From Proteobacteria bacterium UBA2363 (GTDB lineage: Bacteria > Pseudomonadota > Gammaproteobacteria > Xanthomonadales > UBA2363): a stretch of DNA of 64,000 bases. Positions 7,948 to 16,344 of the stretch are shown here, piece after piece. The stretch spans positions 70,636 through 134,635 of the forward strand of contig DDTN01000015.1 of the NCBI GenBank assembly GCA_002344355.1, given 5' to 3'. The notes beneath the pieces are model-generated. The model made no database searches. It saw nothing but the letters and a program-made list of their open reading frames with translations, and was not told the origin of the DNA. Within the stretch, counting starts at the first letter, position 1. Each line of letters opens with the position of its first letter. A program made the translations under genes and the position numbers.

Positions 7948-8604
7948 TCAGCCCGAAGAGGGGCCGGCCATGATGATGGCATGGCGCTGCCCTGCCAAGC
8001 CCGGCACCGCCAGCGGCTGCACGGCCTCGACCCGGATCTCGGCCGGCAGGGCGGCGATCTCGGCATCCGGGCGCTGGCCCTTGAGGGCCAGCCAGCGACC
8101 GCCGGGGGCCAGCAGGTGCCGGCTGCTGGCGACGAAGCGGTCCAGCGGCGCATAGGCGCGCGACAGCACGGTCTCGAAACGCCGGTCCGGGCCGGGATCG
8201 TAGGACTCGACGCGGGCCTGCACCGGGTGGCAGCGGCCGGCCAGGCCGAGCTGGCGCACCGCCTCGCGCTGGAACCTCGCCATCTTGCCGTTGCTGTCGA
8301 CCAGGGTGACGTCGAGCGCCGGGCGGGCGATCGCCAGCGGGATGCCGGGCAGGCCGGGGCCGGCGCCAAGGTCGGCGATCCGGGTGCCGTGCAGGTGCGG
8401 CAGCACCGCCAGGCTGTCCAGCAGGTGCCTGACCAGCATCTCGTGCGGTTCCCGCACTGCGGTCAGGTTGATGCTGCGGCTCCAGTGCGCCAGCAGGGCC
8501 AGGTAGTCGAGCAGCTGGCGGCGCGCCGGCGCCGGCAGGTCGAGGCCGAGCGCGGCCAGGCCCTGGTCGAGACCGGCAGAGAGGTCGGGAAAGGAAGACG
8601 CCAT
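7948..8604 (-). CDS. rsmG: 16S rRNA (guanine-N7) methyltransferase RsmG
   Basis: RsmG (GidB) methylates the N7 of G527 in 16S rRNA using SAM. The protein is 218 residues. The Rossmann core shows NLTAVREPHEMLVRHLLDSL, then the SAM-binding ADLGAGPGLPGIPLAI and VTLVDSNGKMARF, and the FETVLSRAYAPL strand. I chose ATG 8604 rather than the ATG three codons earlier (8613), because a TACCAT box sits exactly seven nt before it, matching the leaderless pattern of neighbouring housekeeping genes. The earlier ATG overlaps that box. It heads the parAB unit. Confidence 0.92.
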   Translation of the reverse strand: MASSFPDLSAGLDQGLAALGLDLPAPARRQLLDYLALLAHWSRSINLTAVREPHEMLVRHLLDSLAVLPHLHGTRIADLGAGPGLPGIPLAIARPALDVTLVDSNGKMARFQREAVRQLGLAGRCHPVQARVESYDPGPDRRFETVLSRAYAPLDRFVASSRHLLAPGGRWLALKGQRPDAEIAALPAEIRVEAVQPLAVPGLAGQRHAIIMAGPSSG

Positions 8605-8611
8605 CGCCGCC

Positions 8612-8617
8612 ATGGTA
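8612..8617 (-). promoter_or_regulatory. Leaderless-type -10 box of rsmG
   Basis: TACCAT on the minus strand, seven nt before ATG 8604. It overlaps the alternative ATG at 8613. Confidence 0.4.
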
Positions 8618-8618
8618 G

Positions 8619-8635
8619 CGGCGCCGGGGGCGCCG
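8619..8635. terminator. Stem-loop between SPFH gene and rsmG
   Basis: Perfect hairpin CGGCGCC-GGG-GGCGCCG, 22 bp beyond the SPFH stop and directly before the rsmG -10 box. It may separate the two transcription units. Confidence 0.4.
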
Positions 8636-8657
8636 GCCGGGGGCGGCGCGGTGCCGC

Positions 8658-9140
8658 TCAGGCGGCCTGGATCTGGGTCCGGGCCACCAGGATGCCGCGG
8701 CCGCGCAGGCGCTCGTTCATCGAGTGCTTGAGCGCCACGTTGAAGGACTCGGCGGGATCGTCGCGATGGGCATCGACGAACGCCGGCAGCAGGTCGTCGA
8801 GGGTACGGGTGACGGTCTGCTCCAGGTGATCCAGCTCGGGCGCCGCCTTGCGGGCATCGAGGATCTGGTAGTAGACGCGGCCGTCGACCCTGAGGCCCTG
8901 GCCGGCCACCGGCACCTTGTGCTCGCGCAGCTCGACGCTGTGGCCGACGCTGTCCAGGCGCAGCTCGATGCGATCCAGGCCCGGCATCACCCAGTGCAAA
9001 CCCGGCAGCAGGACCTTGCGGGTGCGCCCGGAACGGCGCAGCACCGCCACCTGGCCCTCGCGGATCCGGACCACGGCCAGCCAGGGCAGCGCCACGACCA
9101 GGGCGGTCGCGAGCAGGGCCAGGGCGAGGGCGGTGGTCAT
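8658..9140 (-). CDS. Short SPFH/Band 7 domain membrane protein
   Basis: Inner-membrane protein of 160 residues with one N-terminal helix (MTTALALALLATALVVALPWLAV) and a truncated SPFH/Band 7 domain. The strands VRIREGQVAVLRRSGR, KVLLPGLHWVMPGLDRIE and LRVDGRVYYQI match slipin/HflK-like proteins, and a HLEQTVTRTLDDLLPAF helix follows. Usual family members exceed 250 residues with a long coiled coil, absent here. The start at 9140 has AAGGA upstream; the earlier in-frame ATG does not. It may organise membrane domains, but the function is not determined. Confidence 0.72.
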   Translation of the reverse strand: MTTALALALLATALVVALPWLAVVRIREGQVAVLRRSGRTRKVLLPGLHWVMPGLDRIELRLDSVGHSVELREHKVPVAGQGLRVDGRVYYQILDARKAAPELDHLEQTVTRTLDDLLPAFVDAHRDDPAESFNVALKHSMNERLRGRGILVARTQIQAA

Positions 9141-9180
9141 GGGAGATTCCTTGCGGTGCAACAAGCGAGACAGGTCAGCA

Positions 9181-9235
9181 GTTTACCTCGGCGAGCTGAA
9201 CTTTCTGTGACTTGTTTTACGGTTTTTTAAGAAAT
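9181..9235. promoter_or_regulatory. AT-rich island between SPFH gene and hemB
   Basis: A rare AT-rich stretch with T-runs (ACGGTTTTTTAAG) in this GC-rich DNA. It lies between two divergent genes and on the SPFH side probably holds that gene's promoter (candidate -10 TAAACT, minus strand). Elements are not resolved. Confidence 0.3.
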
Positions 9236-9331
9236 TGCCCGGCGCCGCGCCACCCAACCCCGGGCGCAGGCCCCGCACCGGCGCCCCCGGCGCCCACCCG
9301 CGAACGACCCCCGGCGGCCCGCCAGCGGCGC

Positions 9332-9337
9332 GATAAT
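9332..9337 (+). promoter_or_regulatory. Leaderless-type -10 box of hemB
   Basis: GATAAT six nt before the hemB ATG at 9344. No Shine-Dalgarno lies between or just upstream. Confidence 0.5.
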
Positions 9338-9343
9338 CGCGCC

Positions 9344-10345
9344 ATGGAATTTCCCCTGACCCGACTGCGGCGGCTGCGTCGCGACGACTTCTCGCGCCGC
9401 CTGGTGCGCCAGACCCGGCTGGCTGCCGACGACCTGATCCTGCCGGTGTTCGTGCACGAGGCGCGCGGCACCACCGCCGTGCCTTCGATGCCGGGCGTCG
9501 AACGCCTCGACCTCGAGGCCCTGCTGCGGGTCGCCGAGCAGGCCGCCGCGGCCGGCATCCCGGCGCTGGCCCTGTTCCCGGTGACCGCGCCGGAGGCCAA
9601 GAGCCTGGACGCCGCCGCTGCCTGGCACGACGACGGCCTGGTGCAGCGCGCGGTGCGGGCCCTGAAGGCGCGCTTTCCGGGCCTCGGCGTGGTCACCGAC
9701 GTCGCCCTGGACCCCTACACCAGCCACGGCCAGGACGGCCTGGTCGACGCCGACGGCCACGTCCTCAACGACGAGACCGTGCAGGCCCTGGTCCGGCAGG
9801 CGCTGTCGCACGCGGCCGCCGGCGCCGACATCGTCGCGCCCAGCGACATGATGGACGGCCGGATCGGCGCCCTGCGCAGGGCGCTGGAGGCGCAGGGCCA
9901 CATCGACACCCGCATCCTGGCGTACTCGGCCAAGTACGCCTCGGCGTTCTACGGTCCGTTCCGCGACGCCGTCGGTTCCGCGGCGGCACTGGGCAAGGGC
10001 GACAAGCGCAGCTACCAGATGGATCCGGGCAACAGCGACGAGGCCCTGCACGAGGTCGCCATGGACCTCGCCGAGGGCGCCGACATGGTCATGGTCAAGC
10101 CCGGCCTGCCCTACCTGGACATCGTGCGCCGGGTGAAGGAACGCTTCCAGGTGCCGACCGTGGTCTACCAGGTCAGCGGCGAGTACGCGATGCTCAAGGC
10201 CGCGGCCGGCAACGGCTGGCTGGACGGGCGCGCCTGCGCGCTGGAGGCGCTGCTCTCGATCCGGCGCGCCGGCGCCGACGCGGTGATGACCTATTTCGCC
10301 CTCGATGCCGCGCGCTGGCTGCGCGAGGACGCCGGCACGCCATGA
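9344..10345 (+). CDS. hemB: Delta-aminolevulinic acid dehydratase (porphobilinogen synthase)
   Basis: HemB condenses two 5-aminolevulinate molecules to porphobilinogen in tetrapyrrole synthesis; 333 residues, normal length. The active-site lysines are in AYSAKYASAFYGPFRD and in MVMVKPGLPYLDIV (Schiff base). The metal loop reads VALDPYTSHGQDGLVDADG: the three cysteines of the Zn-type enzymes are absent and Asp/His/Ser residues replace them, as in the Mg-dependent Pseudomonas HemB. The start at 9344 gives the standard N-terminus FPLTRLRRLRRDDFSRRL. A GATAAT box six nt upstream suggests a leaderless mRNA. The stop overlaps the aroE start by four bases (ATGA). Confidence 0.97.
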   Translation: MEFPLTRLRRLRRDDFSRRLVRQTRLAADDLILPVFVHEARGTTAVPSMPGVERLDLEALLRVAEQAAAAGIPALALFPVTAPEAKSLDAAAAWHDDGLVQRAVRALKARFPGLGVVTDVALDPYTSHGQDGLVDADGHVLNDETVQALVRQALSHAAAGADIVAPSDMMDGRIGALRRALEAQGHIDTRILAYSAKYASAFYGPFRDAVGSAAALGKGDKRSYQMDPGNSDEALHEVAMDLAEGADMVMVKPGLPYLDIVRRVKERFQVPTVVYQVSGEYAMLKAAAGNGWLDGRACALEALLSIRRAGADAVMTYFALDAARWLREDAGTP

Positions 10346-11220
10346 CCGCCGGAGCGGCGCCGACCCCCCTGGCCGGCGCCGACGGCGCGCCGCCGGCGCC
10401 GCGGCGCTTCGCGCTGTTCGGGCAACCGATCGAGCGCTCGCTGTCGCCGCGCATCCATGGCGCGTTCGCCGCCCAGCGCGGCATCGCCCTGCGCTACGAC
10501 CTGCTGCCGGCGAACACCGACACCTTCGCCGCGCGGCTGGCCGGATTCGCGCGCGAAGGCGGCCTCGGCGCCAACGTCACCGCGCCGCTGAAGGCGCTGG
10601 CCGCCGGCCTGTGCGGGCAACTGGCGCCGGCCGCGGCGCGCTCCGGCGTCGCCAACACCCTGACCCGCCTGCCTGGTGGCGGCTGGTCCGGCGACAACAC
10701 CGACGGCGCCGGCTTCATCGCCGACCTGTGCCGGCGCCTGCGCCACGACGTCCGCGAGCGCCGCGTGCTGCTGCTGGGCGCCGGCGGCGCGATCGCCGGC
10801 ATCGTGCCGGCCCTGCTCGACGCTGGCGCCGGCGACCTGGTGATCGCAAACCGCCATCCCGAACGCGCCGAGGCCCTGGCCCTGCGCATCGGCGAGCCGG
10901 CGCGGGTGCACAGCGCCTACTGGCAGGACCTGGACGAGGCCGGCGAGTTCGACCTGGTGGTCAACGGCACCTCGGCCGGCCATCGTGGCGAGCGCGTCGA
11001 CCTGCCGATGGGCCTGCTGGCGCCGCGGGCGATCGCCTACGACCTGAACTACGGCCCGGCCGCGCTCGACTTCCTGGCCTGGGCGCGCGCCGCCGGTGCC
11101 ACCGATGTGCACGACGGCCTGGGCATGCTGGTCGACCAGGCGGCGGTCGCCTTCGCGCACTGGCATGGCGTCGAACCCGACGCCGACGCCGTGCTGGACG
11201 AACTGCGGGCGGGGCGCTGA
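10342..11220 (+). CDS. aroE: Shikimate dehydrogenase
   Basis: NADPH-dependent shikimate dehydrogenase, step four of the chorismate pathway; 292 residues, slightly long because of a 20-residue Ala/Pro-rich N-terminal extension. The substrate domain shows FALFGQPIERSLSPRIHGAF and ANVTAPLKALA, where Lys is the catalytic base, plus GDNTDGAGF with the partner Asp. The NADP-binding loop is VLLLGAGGAIAGIVPALL followed by NRHPERAEAL. The C-terminal motif YDLNYGPAALDFLAWA and DGLGMLVDQAA is diagnostic. It overlaps hemB by four bases and is probably co-transcribed. Confidence 0.95.
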   Translation: MTAGAAPTPLAGADGAPPAPRRFALFGQPIERSLSPRIHGAFAAQRGIALRYDLLPANTDTFAARLAGFAREGGLGANVTAPLKALAAGLCGQLAPAAARSGVANTLTRLPGGGWSGDNTDGAGFIADLCRRLRHDVRERRVLLLGAGGAIAGIVPALLDAGAGDLVIANRHPERAEALALRIGEPARVHSAYWQDLDEAGEFDLVVNGTSAGHRGERVDLPMGLLAPRAIAYDLNYGPAALDFLAWARAAGATDVHDGLGMLVDQAAVAFAHWHGVEPDADAVLDELRAGR

Positions 11221-11287
11221 TGCCTCGCCCGCGGAACGCCCGGCCGGCGGCCGCTGCCGCCGGCAGCGCCGGGCCCGGCGCCTGACC

Positions 11288-11542
11288 GTGGACTGCCGGG
11301 CCGGCTGCGCCGCCTGCTGCATCGCGCCCTCGATCAGTTCGGCGATCCCCGGGATGCCGCAGGGCAAGCCGGCCGGCATGCCCTGCGTGCAGCTCACCGA
11401 CGACCTGCGCTGCGCCCTGTTCGGCCGGCCCGAACGCCCGGCGGTGTGCGTGCGCCTGCGCCCGGAGCCGGCCATGTGCGGCGGCAACCGGGAGCAGGCC
11501 CTGGCCTGGCTGGCGGCGCTGGAGGCGGCGACCGGGCGCTGA
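11288..11542 (+). CDS. YkgJ-family cysteine-cluster protein
   Basis: Small protein of 84 residues matching the YkgJ-type Fe/Zn-chelating cysteine-cluster family. It begins MDCRAGCAACCIAP, the CxxxCxxCC cluster. Further cysteines in GMPCVQL, LRCALFGRPERPAVC and EPAMCGGNREQA complete a probable metal site. The only start giving the family N-terminus is GTG 11288, without a clear ribosome-binding site, so translation may depend on the upstream aroE, whose stop is 68 bp away. Function in the family is unknown. Confidence 0.78.
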   Translation: MDCRAGCAACCIAPSISSAIPGMPQGKPAGMPCVQLTDDLRCALFGRPERPAVCVRLRPEPAMCGGNREQALAWLAALEAATGR

Positions 11543-11565
11543 GCGGCGGGCGCCGGCGCGCTGGG

Positions 11566-13176
11566 CTACTGGAAGCCGTTGCTGAACAGGCGGTCGCTCC
11601 GGTACCGGGCCAGCAACAGGCGTCGACGCGCGTCGTCCTGGACCCAGCCGACCGCATTGATCCTGCGGTCCGGGGACACCACCGCGCCGTGCAGGATCGC
11701 ATCGCCCAGGGACACCCCCAGGGCGGCGTGCTCGCGCACCGCGCCATCGAGGCCGACGATCGCCAGGCTGGTCTGGTAGTAGTGGGGCGCCAGCACGCCG
11801 CCGCACGGCTGGCTGCCGACCGCGCCGGGGCAGATGCCGCGCCGGCCTTCCCGGCCGACCACCACCAACCGGTCCTGGTCGAAGGCGATCGCGCGCGGGA
11901 ACTCCTCGGCATCGCCGCGACCGAACGCGTCGATGCACGGGGCAGCCGGACAACCGCCGAGCACCATGCGCCCCGGGCCGGCGCCGGTGCCGAACGCCGG
12001 ATCGGGGTCGCCATTGTGCAGGAGCCGGAGAATGCCGATGCCGCGGTTGCCGCCGTTGCCGCCTGCGGCTGGCTGCTGCGCCACCTCGCCGGTGACATGG
12101 ATGCGGTCGTTGCCGATGCCGCGCTGCACGGCAATGGCATTGCCGACGTCCCGGAGGTTGCCGCCGGCGTTGAACTGCGCCATGGCGAAACCGGCGCGGC
12201 CACCGGGCAGCCAGACGCTGCCGAAGCTGGTGTCGCGAACGCCGCTGGCGTTGACCCCGATCACCAGGAAATCCCAGTCGCCCGCCGTGGTGCGGCGCGC
12301 CGCGCCGGCCAGGTAGATGCGCTGGATGGTGCCGCCCAGACCCTCGCTCAGCGCGATGCCATTGGCCACCGCCTGGCAGGGGTTTGCGCCGGGGGCGCAG
12401 TAACCGTCGGGCTGGCCGTAGTGGACGGTCGCCTGGTTGCCGCCAGCGCCGAGGTCGGCGTCGCGGGTCAGTGATCCGTTGCCGGCCCGGCTCATGCGCG
12501 CCAGGCTGGGGGTCGGACCGATCACCGGGAACACGTTGTAGCTGGTCGCCGCCACGTACAGCTTGGCGGGCGGCAACGGCGCCGGCGGAATGCCTGGCGC
12601 CTGGTGGAACACGAAACCGGCGCCACGTTCGTCGAGGTCGCTGTCCAGCGCCGGGTAGAAGCCGACGAAACCGCCGTCGAGGTCGAACACGAGCACGTAG
12701 ACATCGCGCTGGCTGCTGGCGTCGGGGCCGCTGTGGCGGTCCGCCAGCACGTACAGCTGGCCGCCGAACACGGCGAGGTCGCGGATCTCGGAATAGCGCG
12801 GCGTGTTGGAGTTGGGATACACGACGTAGCGGTTTTCCCAGAACCCGTAGGTGCCCGCCCCCGGCCAGGCCACGTCGATGCAGGGCAGCCGGTAGCGCGC
12901 CAGCCCGATGTTCCACAGGCCGTTGGCGCTGGCATCGGCGCCGAACGGCGCGGTCAGGGCGGCCACCACGAAGTCGCCGTCGGGCAGGCGGACGATCCGG
13001 CGTCCCTCGGCGTTGCCGGCCACGGTCTGGGAGAACCAGTCGACCACCGTGCCGCCGGCGCACAGGGCGGGGTCGAAGCCATGGGGATCGTCCTGCAGGG
13101 CGGACGGCAGCGAGCCGGCGCTGGCGGCCTTGCATGCCGCGGGCAGGAGCAGGGCGAGCAGGTGGGAGGACTTCAT
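11566..13176 (-). CDS. Secreted delta-60-repeat-like protein with DGFE-type tail (tail protein 1)
   Basis: Predicted exported protein of 536 residues. The N-terminus MKSSHLLALLLPAACKAASAG looks like a signal peptide with an ACK-type near-lipobox but without a standard lipobox. The rest is beta-rich, with strand-turn units of the delta-60 repeat kind: for example ILRLLHNGDPDPAFGTG and VFDLDGGFVGFYPALD. Several short Cys pairs occur (CPAAPC, CAPGANPC). It ends SDRLFSNGFQ, the tail shared with six other proteins in this window. Start 13176 was chosen for the signal peptide and GGGGA upstream. It converges on the YkgJ-type gene with only 23 bp between stops. Function is unknown; it is paralogous in style to the genes at 30328 and 31856. 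Confidence 0.72.
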   Translation of the reverse strand: MKSSHLLALLLPAACKAASAGSLPSALQDDPHGFDPALCAGGTVVDWFSQTVAGNAEGRRIVRLPDGDFVVAALTAPFGADASANGLWNIGLARYRLPCIDVAWPGAGTYGFWENRYVVYPNSNTPRYSEIRDLAVFGGQLYVLADRHSGPDASSQRDVYVLVFDLDGGFVGFYPALDSDLDERGAGFVFHQAPGIPPAPLPPAKLYVAATSYNVFPVIGPTPSLARMSRAGNGSLTRDADLGAGGNQATVHYGQPDGYCAPGANPCQAVANGIALSEGLGGTIQRIYLAGAARRTTAGDWDFLVIGVNASGVRDTSFGSVWLPGGRAGFAMAQFNAGGNLRDVGNAIAVQRGIGNDRIHVTGEVAQQPAAGGNGGNRGIGILRLLHNGDPDPAFGTGAGPGRMVLGGCPAAPCIDAFGRGDAEEFPRAIAFDQDRLVVVGREGRRGICPGAVGSQPCGGVLAPHYYQTSLAIVGLDGAVREHAALGVSLGDAILHGAVVSPDRRINAVGWVQDDARRRLLLARYRSDRLFSNGFQ

Positions 13177-13607
13177 GGCGGTTCCCCGGTGGCGGTCGTT
13201 GCCGACACTCACGCGACACGGCCGTCGATCCCGACATGCGCCGGTGGTGGCTGGCATCCCGGGGTCCGGTGCGCCCGGCCGGCCGGCGCGGGTCCCGACC
13301 CCGGGGCAGGCCTGGCGAACCGGCCCCGCCGCGTCGGAACGGGCCCCGCCGTCCGCCGCGTCGCGCGCACGCCGGCGGCGGGGCGGGCGACGTCCCGCCA
13401 CAGGCCACCCCTGCTGTGAGGCGCCCGGGCGCGTCGCGCTTCGACGCAGCGCCAGGGAAGGTCGGATCCAGGCCGTCCTGGCCTTGACCTGACGCGCCGG
13501 ACCCGCCACGCGTCCGAGCCTGGCTGCGAGGAATCGAGCGCTTGCGCGCCTGATTGGCGGCGACCCGGCCATGGGCCGGAGAACGGTCTGGTTCGACCAG
13601 GCCTTCC
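13177..13607. other. Intergenic region without recognisable gene
   Basis: The 431 bp between the start of tail protein 1 and the end of the GDYXXLXY gene. It must hold the promoter of tail protein 1. I see no RNA gene, repeat or conserved ORF. A weak hairpin (CTGGT-TCG-ACCAG) lies near its right end. Confidence 0.5.
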
Positions 13608-14102
13608 CTACAGGCGGTTCAGTTCGCCATCGCGCATCGCGACCAGCAACGCCTCGCCATCGGCGCCGACGCGCAGTTCGCCATGGCGCGCCGACTGGTA
13701 GCGCCCGGCCTGGCCCTCGGGGAAGAACCAGGCGTTGGTGACGATGCGGACGCGGCCGCCACGCAGTCGCCAGCGCAACGCAACCTCGCCCCCGGCCACC
13801 GGGTCCGGCCGCGCCTGGCTGCGCAGGAAGGTCGTCGTGCCATCGGCGGCCAGGGCGAGCACGGCGTAGCCATCGCCATGGCGCGGCCGCTGCGCGCCGA
13901 AGGTGGCCTCGACATCGCGGGCGATCGCCCAGTCCAGGGCCATGTAGTCGCCCTGCAGCAGGGCGCGCGGATCGACCGGGGCCAGCGCCAGCAGCACCGG
14001 CGTGCCCTCGCGCAGCAGCCGCTCACGCGCGCCGATCGCCAGGTTGACCACGGCCAGCGCCAGCAACAGGCCGGCGATCAGGAGGAGGTCGCGCACCTTC
14101 AT
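13608..14102 (-). CDS. GDYXXLXY-family membrane-anchored protein
   Basis: Protein of 164 residues with one N-terminal membrane helix (RDLLLIAGLLLALAVVNLAI) and an extracytoplasmic beta domain. It contains PVDPRALLQGDYMALDWAIA, which matches the GDYxxL signature after which the family is named (the final Tyr position is Trp here), and WFFPEGQAGRYQSARHGELRV near the C-terminus. The start overlaps the stop of the DUF4401 gene by four bases (ATGA). GDYXXLXY, DUF4401 and DUF2157 proteins commonly occur together; the shared function is unknown. Confidence 0.8.
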   Translation of the reverse strand: MKVRDLLLIAGLLLALAVVNLAIGARERLLREGTPVLLALAPVDPRALLQGDYMALDWAIARDVEATFGAQRPRHGDGYAVLALAADGTTTFLRSQARPDPVAGGEVALRWRLRGGRVRIVTNAWFFPEGQAGRYQSARHGELRVGADGEALLVAMRDGELNRL

Positions 14103-15163
14103 GTCGTCGCCTCGCCGCGCGGCGCCCGGGGTCGCAGCAGCAGGTGCGCGGCCAGCAGCACGCCGCCGGCGAGCAGCAGGGCATGCGCCTTGTCGAGCAG
14201 GGGCACCGCCAGCTGGAAGTAGTAGGCGACCAGGTAGACGGCCAGCGCCAGGATGGCCAGCGCCAGCAGGACCACCTGGCCGGTCGCGAAGGCGACCAGC
14301 ATCATCGCCAGGGTGAAGGTGACGCCGGGCGCCGGCAGCCACAGCCAGGACAGAACGACAGCCGCCAGCAGCCAGGCCAGCAGTCGCCAGGCCGGCACCT
14401 CGCGGCGCTGCGGCCAGGCCAGCAGCAACGCGGTGCCCGGCAGGACCGCGGCGGCGGCGTAGCGGCTGGCCAGCCAGGCCGACCAGGGCAGGCCGTCGGC
14501 GGCGGCGTGCCAGGCAGGCGTCCACACGACCAGCACCGATGCCGCCAGCGCCAGCGCCCAGGCCAGGGGCGGCAGGCCGAGCCGCCAGAACGGCCGGCCG
14601 GTCCAGTGCCGGGTCCAGGCCAGCCAGACCAGCACCGTGGCCCAGGCCAGGAGCGGCTGCAGCAGGACCAGGCGGTGCATTCCCAGCCCCCCCGCGATCA
14701 GCCAGCACGCCGCGACCAGGCCGGCCAGGGCGATCCCGAAGCGGTGCACCGGCTCGCGCGACAGGGCGAACACCGGCACGGCGGCCGCCAGCACGGCCAG
14801 GGCCACGCCGTCGGGCGCCAGACGGGCCCCGAAGGCGAGGCCGACGACGAACAGGGCCAGGCCCGCCAGGCTGACCACGCCGGCCGCCTGCCGGGTGAAC
14901 TCGCCGCGCGCCGGATCGCGCAGCCAGGACAGCGGCGCCAGCATCAGGATCGGGCCCAGCACCAGGCCGGACGATTCGCGCAAGGCCAGGTCGCCCAGCA
15001 GCAGGGCCAGGAAGCCCAGCAGCAGCGGCGTCGCCAGCCAGGCGCCGGCGCCTGCCAGCAGGCGGACCGGCCAGGGCGTCGCCGGTTCCGGGGGCGCCGG
15101 CGGATCGCCTTCGACCAGGCCCTCGGCCAGCAGGCGCTGCCAGATCGCGGCGGCGTCAGCCAT
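14099..15163 (-). CDS. DUF4401 polytopic membrane protein
   Basis: Integral membrane protein of 354 residues with about ten hydrophobic helices. The hydrophilic N-terminus begins MADAAAIWQRLLAEGLVEGDPP, the usual W-x-x-L-x-x-x-G-L-V start of DUF4401 proteins that follow DUF2157. The length and helix pattern fit the family. It overlaps the DUF2157 gene by 8 bp upstream and the GDYXXLXY gene by 4 bp downstream, so all three are probably co-translated and may form one membrane complex. No catalytic motif is visible. Confidence 0.78.
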   Translation of the reverse strand: MADAAAIWQRLLAEGLVEGDPPAPPEPATPWPVRLLAGAGAWLATPLLLGFLALLLGDLALRESSGLVLGPILMLAPLSWLRDPARGEFTRQAAGVVSLAGLALFVVGLAFGARLAPDGVALAVLAAAVPVFALSREPVHRFGIALAGLVAACWLIAGGLGMHRLVLLQPLLAWATVLVWLAWTRHWTGRPFWRLGLPPLAWALALAASVLVVWTPAWHAAADGLPWSAWLASRYAAAAVLPGTALLLAWPQRREVPAWRLLAWLLAAVVLSWLWLPAPGVTFTLAMMLVAFATGQVVLLALAILALAVYLVAYYFQLAVPLLDKAHALLLAGGVLLAAHLLLRPRAPRGEATT

Positions 15164-16175
15164 CGCCTGCCGCTCCTTCCGCGGTGGCCGGCACCGGCAC
15201 CGACCCGGCGCGCGCCTGGTTCCTCAGCCAGCGGGTGACCCAGGCGACCTGGCCGATCACGGCGCCGGTCAGCAACAGGAAGGCCATCGCCTCGAGGCGC
15301 AGCTCGAACAGCAGCCGGCCCAGCAGCGCGGTGTCGACGACGATCACCGCCAGCGCCACGGCGCTGAGCAGCAGCACGTCGCGCGGCGACCGCCAGGCGG
15401 TCCAGGCGATCGCGCACGCGCCCAGCGCACAGGCAAGCAGGCCGGTGCCGTGCAGGCCGCGCCAGGCGAACACGTCCGACAGCGCCGCCGGCACCAGGAC
15501 CGCCAGCGCGGCCAGGGCCAGCAGCCGGGGGCCCAGGGCCCCGGCCAGTCCGGGCACGCGCTGGCCCGGCCCGTGCCAGGCCAGGTGCAGGCCGGCATTG
15601 AGCAGGCCCATCAGCAGCCAGATCAGCCGGGGGCCGGCGCCGTGCTCGCCCAGCCACAGCACCAGCGCGAGCTGGGCGACCACCAGCCAGAGCAGGGTCA
15701 TCGCGGTGCCGCGCGCGGCCAGCAGCCACGGCACCAGCAGCGCGGCCCACAGCGCGAACAGCTGCCAGGTGTCGGCGCCGGTCTGGTAGGTCTGGCCGAG
15801 CAGCGCGAGCAGGCCGCCCAGCGCCACCGCCGCCAGGATCAGGGCGGCCTGGCCGCCGGCGCGCGCCAGGCCCAGTCGCCACGCCGCAAGCACGGCCAGG
15901 ACCACGATCGCCTGTCCGCCGTAGAGGCGGGCGCTGCGGCCGAGCTGCTCCCAGTTGGCCGCCACCAGGCAGACTAGGCCGGCCGCCAGCAGGGCGACCG
16001 CCAGCCAAAGGCTCAGGTGCTGGAGGAAGCCGCGCCAGAGGTCGGCAGAAGGCTGCCGCCCGGCCAGCTCGCCGGCGCGTTGCGCGGCAGCGGGCGCCAG
16101 CGCAGCGCTGCCCCGCCACTCGGCGATGCGCGCCTGCACCGCCATGGAATCGCGCCATTGGCGCCACCAGGTCAT
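15156..16175 (-). CDS. DUF2157 polytopic membrane protein
   Basis: Integral membrane protein of 339 residues and first gene of a tight three-gene operon. The start MTWWRQWRDSMAVQ at 16175 was chosen; an earlier in-frame ATG exists at 16223. A cytoplasmic N-terminal segment (about 1-60) precedes roughly ten helices. The DUF2157 core shows LVCLVAANWEQLGRSARLYGGQ, the conserved A-x-N-W-E-x-L-x-x-x-x-R pattern, and ALLGQTYQTGADTWQLFALW. Function is unknown. Confidence 0.8.
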   Translation of the reverse strand: MTWWRQWRDSMAVQARIAEWRGSAALAPAAAQRAGELAGRQPSADLWRGFLQHLSLWLAVALLAAGLVCLVAANWEQLGRSARLYGGQAIVVLAVLAAWRLGLARAGGQAALILAAVALGGLLALLGQTYQTGADTWQLFALWAALLVPWLLAARGTAMTLLWLVVAQLALVLWLGEHGAGPRLIWLLMGLLNAGLHLAWHGPGQRVPGLAGALGPRLLALAALAVLVPAALSDVFAWRGLHGTGLLACALGACAIAWTAWRSPRDVLLLSAVALAVIVVDTALLGRLLFELRLEAMAFLLLTGAVIGQVAWVTRWLRNQARAGSVPVPATAEGAAGDG

Positions 16176-16344
16176 CGCCGCCCCTCCCAGGTCGACCGCG
16201 GCGGCGCCCCCTTGGCGCCGCACCCGGGTCCGGCCCGGGATCGCCGGGATGCTACGCCGACGGTTTGCACCGTGAACAGTGCCGAAGGCCTCCCCCAGGG
16301 GCGGGTCGCACCGGCGCGATCCGAGCGCGCGCCGACGGCCGGGC

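Noticed and set aside
6222..9140. parS site near parAB
   Set aside because: I looked for the 16-bp TGTTTCACGTGAAACA-type sequence and found none in or around parA, parB and rsmG.
9181..9343. Replication-origin-like AT-rich region next to hemB
   Set aside because: The AT-rich patch is only about 55 bp, without DnaA boxes or repeats; a promoter region is the simpler reading.
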